Translations under genes and position numbers: made by a program
Shown: positions 11,456 through 20,713 of the stretch, in pieces
How the letters are laid out: each line of letters opens with the position of its first letter
Numbering within the stretch: the stretch's first letter is position 1
NCBI RefSeq assembly: GCF_000003815.2
Contig: NC_049987.1
Coordinates: forward strand, 16,900,465 to 16,964,464
Length of the DNA stretch: 64,000 nucleotides
Direction: 5' to 3'
DNA from: Branchiostoma floridae
Taxonomy: Eukaryota > Chordata > Leptocardii > Amphioxiformes > Branchiostomatidae
Notes under the pieces: generated by a model
The model's input: the letters and a program-made list of their open reading frames with translations, nothing else
The model's database searches: none
Told to the model about the DNA's origin: nothing

Positions 11456-13050
11456 TAGTTCTAGATGCCTGGAATAGATTGCTATAGAAGTTGGTCTATA
11501 GTTAAAGCTTGAAAAGATTTTTGGTCCCTCTGACAGCTTTCCTTGGTACTGCAACAGAGCTGTGTTTTTTTTTGTAACTGTTTTTCTAATCCTCTTTTGG
11601 GTGAAATAATAGTGTTTTTTTTTTACTCAGGCACAAAACAACACAATTGGAATTTGGATAATCTTACTTCTCACCTCTGTTGATAAATTAAATGTCTCAG
11701 TCGTAACGATACATGTAGCAATAAATTTTTTTGAATCCTTTTTTGGGTAAAATAATAGTGTTTTTTTTCAGTCCTGAACAAAACAACAAGTATTGGAATT
11801 CAGATAATCTTACTTCTCACAGTCTCACTCTATGTTGATAAATTTGATGTCTCACTCGAAAAGATACATGTAGCAATAGATTATTATAATCACTTTAAGG
11901 TACGTGTATTGTGCCATATGTTTGCTCGTAGAATGCTCCATTTTTAATCAGCTAATATTTTAGTTCTGTGAGTTCTGAAAAGCACTGATGTAAGTGCTGA
12001 AAGTAAGTTCCTCATGCAATCATGTATACATCCCATATTTTCAATGACTGTCATATGTGTAAGAGTAAGGAAAGTATATGTAGTTAAAATGTATAGTGGT
12101 GACTGAAATGAATTATGATGGATATAGGGACCACTATTAGTAAATTAAAATTTACGGGGACCACTTTTTGTAAATGTAAAGGTTATGATATTAGGAAGCA
12201 AACTTATCAAAAGTAGCTGGATATTGCAAGAGAAAGTGTTCTGAAGAGTCCAGACCACTTGTAGCTGTGACTATAACAGATGATAATGATCAATGAAATG
12301 AAATGAAATGAAATAAGATTAAATCTATTGGTGCTTCCAGTAACACATCAACAATTTGTCTGGAGTGTTTTGAATTATTCTATAGACCGTAAAAAAACCC
12401 TATCCAAACCGAAATGGAAAGCTCTTCATACAGATAAAGGCACAGGCAGTGCCGGTAGCAGTCACCGACGAGCAGCCGGTAGTGTCGCGGGCTTCGCTGA
12501 CTTGCGGGTGCGGAAGGTAGGGTCCGGCCATCGAGGCAAACCATGGAGTTGAAGCCCAGAGCTGGACTCACTGGACAGAGCCGTATGGAAGCACAGTGTG
12601 AAGACTGTCCGACTGCTGCCTACCCCTGTGACAGGGCTCCCAGCAGCAGTATAATCAAAAATGGATACGACGACTCTGAGTCAATGTATACTTAGTGTAA
12701 TTATCACCCTTGTCAAGGAGGTTACACTTTTTACCATTGTCTGTGTGCTAATTGCGTTGTTTGTAATGCTTAAGGAAGTCCTTGATCAATCAAAGGAAAT
12801 AAATGCTTAAAACAACTATTGTTGTTATGCTGGGATAAGCAAAGAAGGTTAGCAAAGAAGAAACACCCGTCCCAGCTTGTTTCAAAGTGCACCGCTAACA
12901 TTGTAACAAGAAACTAAAGCCCTTTGAATTCAGAAAGGTAAATTTTGGAATTGTTGGTGTGTGTGTGTTCTTTTGTTGCATGTTTGCGTGATAACTGTGT
13001 TTTTGTTGTTGCAGCTAGGAACTTCACGTTTACACAAAGAACACACTACC
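11456..13050. other. intergenic, AT-rich, with a short GC-rich island
   Basis: Between SDR copy 1 and the 3' end of death-domain gene 1. Near 11540-11870 a roughly 190-base direct duplication is visible (repeated TGTTTTTTTT, AACAACA, ATCTTACTTCTCAC and AGATACATGTAGCAATA). AATAAA at about 11720 could serve SDR copy 1. A GC-rich segment at 12440-12660 stands out in base composition and looks like a fragment of a dispersed repeat or old coding piece; I could not identify it. Confidence 0.35.
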
Positions 13051-13159
13051 TCAAAGAATTGTCCTGCAACCAAGTTTATTCTAAAGACAGTGTAGACAGT
13101 AGGAAATTCTAGGATACAAAGTTGAGCTTCCAAAAAATACTCTAGTCTATTTCCAAATA

Positions 13160-13863
13160 GAGTCCATTCCAAGTCACCGTGCGGATGTTGCCATTGTTTA
13201 GAATTGATTTGTTTAGAAGTTTTGTAATTATATGTCTAGGTCTTTTGATACTTTAGAAATATTTCTAACACTGTTTCAACTTTGTAAATATTTCCCCGGT
13301 CCTATAAAACTTTGGAAATATTCATGATGTGCAATTGGATACTTCTAATGGTTTCTAAATACACATGTAATGACAACAGCATTCTACCATTATTTACCAT
13401 TTTCCACCATTTTTGTAAATGGGTCAGTGGGCTGGGAAGATAGCAATTAACACATACTTGAAAAGTATTGTTGGGTGCCATGCAACAATGGCCCACCACA
13501 AAGGATCCACCAGTGCCCCGTAGTGAAATCTAAAAATATACAACAATAGGCAACAATAGGGCTTACTTTTATGGTGGCAATACACTAATTTAACATTTGG
13601 CAAAGTTTACGATTATTTGTAAATATTTGTAAATGTGAAAAAATCACAGAGGTTTCAAAATTATTCTAAATAAAGATATTTTTGTACAGTTACTTTCAAA
13701 ATGTTTCTAAAATATTCAAAGTAATTCAAATAGATGAGTATTTTCTTAGTCCATTTTTTAAAAAGAATTTGATTATTGTGGCTCAGATATTCCTTTATTC
13801 AAAATAATTCAGACTTATTACAAATATCACCTAAAATCCCTCATGGTGACTTGGAATGGACTC
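13160..13863 (+). mobile_element. 704-bp non-autonomous DNA transposon with perfect inverted ends
   Basis: Left end GAGTCCATTCCAAGTCACC and right end are exact reverse complements over 19 bases, with partial match further in. TA flanks both sides (13158-13159 and 13864-13865). There is no coding capacity and the inside is AT-rich. It sits in the 3' UTR homology block of death-domain gene 1; the matching place in gene 2 (about 17730) lacks it and serves as an empty site. Confidence 0.88.
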
Positions 13864-14617
13864 TACTTAAATTTGATTTTTTTTATCGTAACTGTTGACA
13901 TTTTCTGTTTACAGTATCAAGTGTAGCCAGGGTAATATCTTCGTCAATTTCAGAAGTGCAAAACTGGTGAATGTGGAAGACAGTAGGAGACAAGAGTCCA
14001 CCCTTGCCAGAATTATACCCGGGTATAATTATGCCAGGGGTAGATTCTGTCTGCTACACTAGACTGGTGTTAGGGTCCTGAGTCACCCCTCCTTGTCAAT
14101 CGTGCAACCCTATCCAAATTTCACCCAAAATTGAAGAAAATAAACTTTTGAATGTATATTTCCACCTGACCCCATACGGAACATTGTTTGGTAGAAAAAC
14201 GAAAGCGTCAAACCTTTAATATTTGTAAATGCTGCTGATAGAAATACCACAAGACAAGAAGAACAACATGATGTCTCTTAACACCCATTTTAGAATGACA
14301 TTTAAGAGGGGAAAATACTACAGAAGAGCTGTAAGCAAAGCGAAGTGGGGCATTGTTTTTAGTCATCGCGTGAATCTAATCTTAAGAGGGCCTTATGCTA
14401 AAACAATGTGCCAAAAGTTAGTCTCTATAGCAGGCTCCTCTTCAGACTTGTTTTGCTTATCATGTGCTGTTTTCTACATGCATGTTACAGTAATATATAG
14501 CCTGGGTGTTTGTCAAAAACCGGGTACAGACAGAACTGATTCATCAGATGCACTGTCAGGAAACAGCACAAGACAAGCCAAAAGAAAGTTTAACAGAGAA
14601 GCTTGCTAGAGAGACTA

Positions 14618-15172
14618 CCAATAGGCCTTGCATCATCCCGGCGCATCACCAAGTCAACGTTAGGTAAAAATAAGTGTACTACTAGTAGGCCTTGCGCTAA
14701 CTAAGTGGGCGTATCATACATGAACATGTAATTTCATTGAACCGTTACATGTAGGCCTGCGCTGTGTACACTTGTACAGTGTGGGCACGAATCGTCAGTA
14801 TAAGCCTAAATGCGCCACCCCGTGGATTCATCATAGTGTAGGCCTTTACCAAGGTTATCCCGTGGGTGCAGCGGCCTTGCGTTTCCCAATGGGCGCGTCA
14901 TTACATGTAGACCTTGCGCTATCTTCGCGATAAGCGCATCAATTAAGGTCTTGCGTTTCCCATGGGCGCATAATTTAGGCCAAGTGCGCTACCCCGTGGG
15001 TGTATTATTTTAGGCCTTGCGTTGCATATACCCCGTGGGTGCATTAAAGTAGGCATTTTAGTAGGTATCATGGCCCGATATCGAGAGCGCATCACTGTAG
15101 GCCTTACGTTATCCCATCGGCGCATCACTGTAGGCCTTGCGCTATCTTCACGATAGGCGCATCGTCAAGTCT
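14618..15172. repeat. degenerate minisatellite TAGGCCTTGCG
   Basis: About a dozen imperfect copies, 30-50 bases apart, of TAGGCCTTGCGCTATCCC followed by GTGGGCGCATCA. Units differ in length and sequence. The array lies between the stop codon of death-domain gene 1 and the 3' UTR block shared with gene 2, and is absent from gene 2. Confidence 0.85.
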
Positions 15173-15264
15173 TTGACTCTGAGTCCTTGACGTTGGGAGG
15201 CTTCGCGCTGTCCTGTCGGCTCGTCGATGTTAGGAACCACAGGAACCACATTCTGCCCGGGCGT

Positions 15265-15693
15265 TTAGGTCGACTTGACCAGGGTCTTCAGGAACCCTGG
15301 AAGATGCTTGCGTTTCTTGAAGCGTGCAGAGCATGGGATGCCCGCTGACATCGGCTGCTTTGGCACAGTGTGCTCAGGCAGATCATGACGAATCTGGCTG
15401 AGCACACTTGGGCTTGCATCGGCGCCAGCGGACAGCATGTTGACCAGGTCACGGCGACGAATCATCTCCAGACCGGCTAGCAGCTTCTGCAGAGTCGCCC
15501 TCTCTCCGTCCTGCTGGGTCCACTTGCGGAGACCCTGGTAGACCATCTCGACAAGGCCAGCATCCATGTAGTCGTGGTGGATCAGGTCAAGGTCGTTGTC
15601 TTTCATGCCAAGTCGGCGGAGAAGGCGTTTCCAGTCTTTTCCGATGTAGTCTGCCACAGTTTGGAGCTCCTGTGTCAGATCTGTCCCTTCCAT
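15265..15693 (-). CDS. FADD-like death-domain protein 1
   Basis: A single coding exon for 142 residues. Residues about 5-85 form a death domain close to that of FADD: VADYIGKDWKRLLRRLG corresponds to the family's D-(I/V)-GKDW-(R/K)-RL core, followed by LVEMVYQGLRKW and ATLQKLLAGLE. FADD has a death effector domain before its death domain; here nothing precedes it, so the protein could be an adaptor fragment, a decoy, or a partner for a death-domain receptor. The C-terminal tail (VPKQPMS, PCSARFKKRK, LPGFLKTL) is also found in the paralogue and I cannot assign it. I chose the start at 15693 over the upstream in-frame ATG at 15810 because a splice acceptor (TATGCAG, coding exon from 15701) lies just before it and gene 2 starts at the matching place. 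Confidence 0.85.
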   Translation of the reverse strand: MEGTDLTQELQTVADYIGKDWKRLLRRLGMKDNDLDLIHHDYMDAGLVEMVYQGLRKWTQQDGERATLQKLLAGLEMIRRRDLVNMLSAGADASPSVLSQIRHDLPEHTVPKQPMSAGIPCSARFKKRKHLPGFLKTLVKST

Positions 15694-16633
15694 TTTGTAA
15701 CCTGCATACGCACAAAACGTGGTCTTGATCATCATATCATATGTACACCGCTTTTTACAGATACCCGACTGGTAAAACGCTCGTACCTCCAGACAAAAAG
15801 TGCAAAACATGTCATCAGCTATGGACCATAAATTTCAATGAAAGTAGACAAACATTGTGCTGAGCAAAAGAGCTAACTAAAGGCTCATTTGCAATACGAA
15901 GGGACCGATATATGTGCAACGGTTAGAAGAAATGTTTATTAAATAAGTGATGCTATCGGCTACAACTGTACACGTAGGAGAAAATAGTACCCGAAGAACT
16001 TAACAATACGTTGTATACCTAGATGCATGACTGACAAACATATTGAACCATATTTCTTTGCAGGGCCGAATAGCTTACGAGCATGGGTCTAGAGTCATGC
16101 GGTAGGTCAGGAAAATTATCATCTCCAAGTGTACATGTTAATCGCAATTCCTGCTGACTTCCTACCACTGAGCAGTTCAACAATTTGGCGCCTGCCCGCA
16201 TCTTCCCTTGATCTCTCGACCACTTCGGCTACCCACGACGGGCACCAGCGCAATTTTTTGTGACCTAAGCATTAGGGGCGTGACTCATGACAGGCTATGA
16301 TCTACTAGCCTTGTAGTTCTGGTATTCCTACGTTACTTGACTCTTCTACTGCAATGCTTTCGTGCTTGCTGATAGCCCTTTTCGTTGCTGGTGATGTTTA
16401 ATTTTACCACGAGCATGCTGCAAGTGGGTTCGTTGGTATGGAAAGAGAACTGAAGCGGTGCAATTAGAGTGACCTATTCACGGGCTCGCCTATTGTTCAC
16501 GTTTTGTTGAGGGGGCTGTGGCTAACAAAGGTTCACAAGTGAAACATGAAAGTTGATAGGACGATCAAAAATGCACAAATAAACTTAACATGTGATTGAA
16601 ACCATGCAAGATAATCTATATTTACCCGCTTAC

Positions 16634-16790
16634 CTTCGATATGAGAGCAGGTCCGAACGTTGGGTGACAGACCAAAATGGCGAAGGTCTGTCTCGGGTTT
16701 CTTAAAAAGGTAAACACTTGTCATTCTCCTGACGACGTTACCTGAGCGACCGTTTGACGTCATTGCCTCTTTGATTACACCTGTTCGTGA
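16634..16790 (-). promoter_or_regulatory. promoter and noncoding first exon of death-domain gene 1
   Basis: The minus strand shows a perfect CRE palindrome, TGACGTCA (16755-16762), then a CGCCATTTTGG string resembling a YY1 site (about 16673-16682), then a donor ATCGAAG|GTAAGC ending at 16634. The same order occurs at 18958-19080 for gene 2, including GACCGTTTGACGTCAT. The start of transcription is not known; it is inferred to lie between the CRE and the YY1-like motif. Confidence 0.55.
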
Positions 16791-17189
16791 CCACATATAT
16801 ATATGGTACCAAAATTGGACTAATTTATCTGTTGTTCGATTCTGTTCTATGCTTAGACGTAATTACACATTGAAGACCAAAACGCAATTGTATCAACCAC
16901 TTGATATTGAACTTGGACAAGGGGGCAGTTGCATTATACAGCATTACCCCCCCCCCCCCTCCCGACCCTCCAGATAAATTACAGCCAGGTGCATTGCGAA
17001 CAACCATTGGACAAACTTCAACAGGGCGTTCAGAGATAGTTGGTTGAACTTGAAAATTACTTTTGCAATGTGTTTCTGGATACTTGTTTGACATCTTATA
17101 GCCTTAGTAACTTTAAATACCACTTGATTTTGGTAAAAAATGAGGTTTAATCTTTGTCTTTCATCCCACACGTAAGACATGAAAAAATG

Positions 17190-17370
17190 CAAACAAACAC
17201 AGGCTACCTGCCGACCGTTTAACGTCATCAATTCATAAGTTACTCTTCCATGCCTTTTACTCTCGCAACTAATTTTTCACGTACGTTAAGAAACACGTAT
17301 GTATAGCATCAGTTTATCACATAATAAACAATAAATATTTCATCATCGTCCTCTTATCAGGAGGGAAGTA
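17190..17370 (-). promoter_or_regulatory. duplicated promoter-like module with a mutated CRE
   Basis: A third copy of the death-domain promoter module: GCTACCTGCCGACCGTTTAACGTCATC, split here as GACCGTTTAACGTCAT at about 17213-17228. The CRE core reads TAACGTCA instead of TGACGTCA. The sequence then follows the upstream DNA of gene 2 (AGTTACTCTT, TCTCG, ACAATAAAT and TATCAGGAGGGA-like strings; compare 19095-19225). It lies about 460 bases upstream of the gene 1 CRE, so the module was duplicated locally. Confidence 0.5.
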
Positions 17371-17644
17371 TGATCGCATGTCCTTGTATATGTACTATCA
17401 TTTTGTAGTCTGGTTTCCTGGTAGATACTATCGCGAACCAGTAAATATGGCCGACAATGCCTTTTGAAATACCATATCTGTTTACTTTGTAATATTTTAC
17501 CATCCGTTGGCTGAGAAGCATGTTTTGACAGACTGTCACATTTCATAAGTAGCCCCCCCCCAATCATCTGTTTGCTGTGGTTCATGAACAAATTTTATTG
17601 GCTGTTTTGTGCAAAGAAAATTTCTGTTACACAAAGAACACACA

Positions 17645-19060
17645 AATATCTTATGCAGTCAACTTTATTCCAAAGTTGCTGCAGACATTAGGACCAAGTT
17701 CTGGGATACAACTTACAAAAAAATGTTCCTTTCCAGAAATTGTTAAATTCAAATTGTTAACACCATAACTACTGTTTTCTGAATGTAGCTCAGACAAACT
17801 TCTGAGAACAGTAGGTAACAGTTTAGCCTGGGTAATATCCTTGTCAATTTTACGAGCACAAAACTGAACAAGACTATAGCACTGATGACTTTGATACCAG
17901 GTGTAGCAGACTGGAATCTACCCCTGGCCTGTGAATTATACCCGGCTAACCTTTTTTTTTAGCTCAATGGGAGGTTGTCCACATTTAGTCTGGCCTCTAC
18001 CCCTTGACCTGTCCAGCATGGGTGAAACTGCCCGCTGGCATAGCTCTCGGGGTCACGGAGGCACGCAAGCCCTCACACCGCGACAAGGCGTGGACATTAT
18101 GAGGGGATGATTGGTCCGATGCATGGGAGCCTATGTTTTCGACATCACATTGTTTCAATGGATACCAATGACAGCTCTCCGCCTGACTGTGAGACGCTCT
18201 TTAAGAGTCTTAAGCAACCTTGGGAGGCACTTTTGTTTTTCAGAACGTGCAGAGCATGGGGTGTCTTCTGACATCAGCTGCTTAGGCACAGTTTGCTCAG
18301 TGTCTGGATCAGAAGGACGGTGGGTTAGCGCAGTTCTCTCTGTACTGGTGTCAACAGCACGATCAGCGAACAGCTTGTCGGTCAGGTCACGCCGACAAAT
18401 CTTCTCCAGGGCTACTAGCAGCTTCTGCAGAGTCGCCTCCTTGCCTTCCTGTTGTCTCCACTTCCGAAGACCCTGGTAGGCCATCTCGACAAGGTCGTCT
18501 TTGTAGCTGTGCTCAACTTGGTCTAAGACGTTGTCGACGTCTTTTAGACCAAGCCGGCGGAGTAGGCGTTTCCAATCTTTTCCGATGTCGTCAGCAACAG
18601 TTTGGAGCTCTTGTGTCAGATCTTCTGATACTCCTTCCATGGTTTGATCTACATGTACAGGTTGAAGAAATATGTACGAAATTAGTACGTTTTGTTTGCG
18701 ATTGGTTGCGTCTTCTTATAAGCTCAAGAAAAATTTTAAAGTACACTTTGGGCGTTGTGGTCAAGAAAGGAAGTGTGGTCTGATTACAAGTTTGTACCGT
18801 CTTCGCATGTCTCTCCCAAACGTTTGTGGAGGAAATGTGTAACAATATCACAATAGTTTTAAATTATAAGTATCTTGAACATTACTAGGGTAACCATAGC
18901 TGCAAAAATCAGCCCAACTTCTTCTCAATAGTAATTTAGATATTGTCTACACCCTACCTTAGATACGGGACCAAAAAAGTACGTCTGGGTTTGAGAGCAA
19001 GATGGCGTACGTCTGACTCAGGTTCGAATAAACAGGTGTCATGTTCAAAAGAAGGTTGCC
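17645..19060 (-). other. death-domain gene 2 transcription unit (inferred)
   Basis: Noncoding exon ending at 18958 (border ATCTAAG|GTAGGG), intron 18649-18957, coding exon from 18648, 3' UTR to an AATAAA whose complement is at 17664-17669. The block 17600-17990 aligns by eye with 13020-14060 of gene 1, including the polyadenylation signal. Between the stop codon and this block (about 17950-18130) is a segment resembling a dispersed short repeat. Confidence 0.6.
18155..18640 (-). CDS. FADD-like death-domain protein 2
   Basis: 161 residues from one exon. The death domain covers residues about 6-90: VADDIGKDWKRLLRRLG, then DLVEMAYQGLRKW and ATLQKLLVALE, very close to gene 1 and to the FADD death domain. 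No death effector domain, caspase domain, CARD, signal peptide or membrane segment is present. The tail shares VPKQLMS, PCSARSEKQK and LPRLLKTL with gene 1 and then runs 19-20 residues further with a basic end (LTVRRRAVIG). The acceptor (CATGTAG, coding exon from 18648) lies 8 bases before the ATG. Death-domain adaptors normally link receptors to caspases or NF-kB signalling; the partner here is unknown. Confidence 0.86.
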   Translation of the reverse strand: MEGVSEDLTQELQTVADDIGKDWKRLLRRLGLKDVDNVLDQVEHSYKDDLVEMAYQGLRKWRQQEGKEATLQKLLVALEKICRRDLTDKLFADRAVDTSTERTALTHRPSDPDTEQTVPKQLMSEDTPCSARSEKQKCLPRLLKTLKERLTVRRRAVIGIH

Positions 19061-19090
19061 TGGGGGACCGTTTGACGTCATCGCTTCTCT
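18958..19090 (-). promoter_or_regulatory. promoter and noncoding first exon of death-domain gene 2
   Basis: GACCGTTTGACGTCAT contains a perfect CRE at 19073-19080. A YY1-like CGCCATCTTG (minus strand, about 18999-19008) and a splice donor at 18958 follow downstream. Motif order and spacing match gene 1. CRE elements bind CREB/ATF factors; that the gene responds to them is inferred. Confidence 0.55.
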
Positions 19091-19229
19091 AGTTACTCTT
19101 CGATACTTGTTAGTCTCGATGCTTGTTAGCTTTGAAGGTACACAACTAATCGTATTTATGATACCAACCGTGACGTATTTATAACAATAAATCCTCGATT
19201 ACTACTATGTTCCTTCATCAGGGGAAAAG

Positions 19230-19403
19230 CAGTAGAAGTCCCTTAATTGCACACCCCATTTGCCAGTGCATTTCGTGCAATTATCCGAATGGTGCAACAA
19301 AGCGAAGTTATCAAGCTGGACCACATCACCACGGGATTTTGGGATTCCGTGCAATTAACAGCAGTGTGCGATTATCCGTTGTGCAATGAACTGGCCTCTA
19401 CGT
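19230..19403 (+). mobile_element. pogo/Tigger-like MITE CAGTAGAAG, copy 1
   Basis: Opens CAGTAGAAGTCCCTTAATTG and closes GGCCTCTAC, matching the better kept copies at 26933-27089 and 41038-41211 (TTAATTGCAC, TTATC, GTGCAATTA blocks in inverted order). The family has CAGTAGAAGC inverted ends and TA targets. It lies just upstream of death-domain gene 2. Confidence 0.75.
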
Positions 19404-19644
19404 ATTTTCCTTTTTTATCTATTGAGATTTACCGCATTTGTGGGAGGATTGACATAACAGGTGACTATCACCTTTTCAAGAAACCCACCTGGACACAAGA
19501 CTGTTAAGGTTTGATCCACTCACACCGGTAAGGACCGCCTCTCTTATCAATATTCAAAGTGTGGTGGGTTCTTTAATCAATAACCTGCTCGAAGTTTGGC
19601 TCTCTTCCAAATCGTGGACTTCATTTAACGTCCAATAAGAAGGA

Positions 19645-19775
19645 CGGTCCTAGCCGAAGCCATTTGTCCTAGCCGGGACTCATTTGAACCTGAGTGAAGT
19701 GAGGAAAGTCGTGTTAAGTGTCTTTCTCAAGGGCACATCAACGGATTTGAACCCAGAACCTCTGGGTCCTGGACG
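19645..19775 (-). mobile_element. tRNA-derived SINE, minus strand
   Basis: The complement reads GGTTCTGGGTTCAAATCC (B-box-like), then GTGCCCTTGAGAAAGACAC and CACGACTTTCCTCAC, the same tail as the plus-strand copy at 25985-26115. B-box followed by this tail in two places indicates a SINE family. Confidence 0.7.
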
Positions 19776-20700
19776 AAACACCCTGATGTTATAGAATCCT
19801 GTTGTGGTTATGACCGTATGCCTTTGGAATATCATTCTGTAATCTGGTGTCCAGATACGTATTTCATGTAAAAGGCCAAAGAAAATCGAATAAGGTCTTC
19901 AAGCAGGGTCAAAGATCGTTATGTTTTCTGAGTGACGGCCGAGTGGCTAACAGCTTCTAGTAGCCCTTCCAGTAGTCATTGTGAACAAGGAGGTGAGGAA
20001 ATTCAAGGTGAGACATTTCAAGATGTAAAGATCAGCTTGTTATGAAACCACTTTTTACTTTCTGACGCCCTCTCGTAGTTTATGGACAAACCAAGTAGAG
20101 TACTTGAATGTGTACCCTAATGCATCTCCTCTCCCAACTAAAATGTGTACCCATTGGGCGATGCTACTTGCATTGTGGCCGCCAAGCTAAATTGTCAAGC
20201 CTTTAGACGTCTAAACAGTTTATCTAAAAATTGAAAAAAAAACCTGTTCAAACGTATCAGAAGACAGCAGAATGAATGCTACCATTTGTTTATGAGGCAA
20301 AACGTTTTGACATACTGTCCATGTTACTTATGATTATCCATCATTGAATCATTACGGATCATTTACTGCTGTTATCGCTATTATCATGCTGACAAAGTGT
20401 GGACATAACAGGTGACAAGGAAAGGAATTTCGCCTGTAGATAGGTCAAAGTTCAGCCCTATTCAGGTGAAAATTCCCCGCTGACGCGCTGAAGAGAAAAC
20501 ACCTTAGCGTCACAGTGTAAAGATTTGTATACTCAAACTGCAATAGGTACGTATATATGTATGCAAAACGTTATGTATGTAGCCTTTTATCTGTTATACC
20601 TATAATATTATTTAAGGGCGTTGGAACATATGTTTGGCTACCCACCTTCCCTGCAATGATCATAATTATTGTCTGGTCGAGTTGTCTATCGCTGTGTTGT
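19776..20700. other. intergenic, nothing recognised
   Basis: Sequence between the SINE and SDR copy 2. No reading frame or repeat of note. TTTTTTCAG at about 20700-20708, just before the SDR start codon, may be the acceptor of a noncoding first exon lying in this interval. Confidence 0.3.
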
Positions 20701-20713
20701 TTTTTCAGGTAAA

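Larger units (their letters stand above)
13055..16740 (-). other. death-domain gene 1 transcription unit (inferred)
   Basis: Inferred unit on the minus strand: noncoding exon ending at 16634 (border ATCGAAG|GTAAGC), intron 15702-16633, coding exon from 15701, and a long 3' UTR ending near an AATAAA (complement at 13075-13080). The same parts occur in the same order in the paralogue at 17645-19060. The 3' UTR is enlarged by a minisatellite (14618-15172) and a 704-bp transposon (13160-13863). The promoter side carries a perfect CRE, TGACGTCA, at 16755-16762. Borders rest on paralogue comparison, not transcripts. Confidence 0.6.

Noticed and set aside
14229-14609. 126-codon plus-strand frame
   Set aside because: It lies in the inferred 3' UTR of death-domain gene 1, on the opposite strand; no family resemblance, no splice context, AT-rich codon use.
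15694-15810. Longer start for death-domain protein 1 (39 extra residues)
   Set aside because: The extension crosses a splice acceptor at 15702-15703 and has no counterpart in the paralogue, so it is intron sequence.
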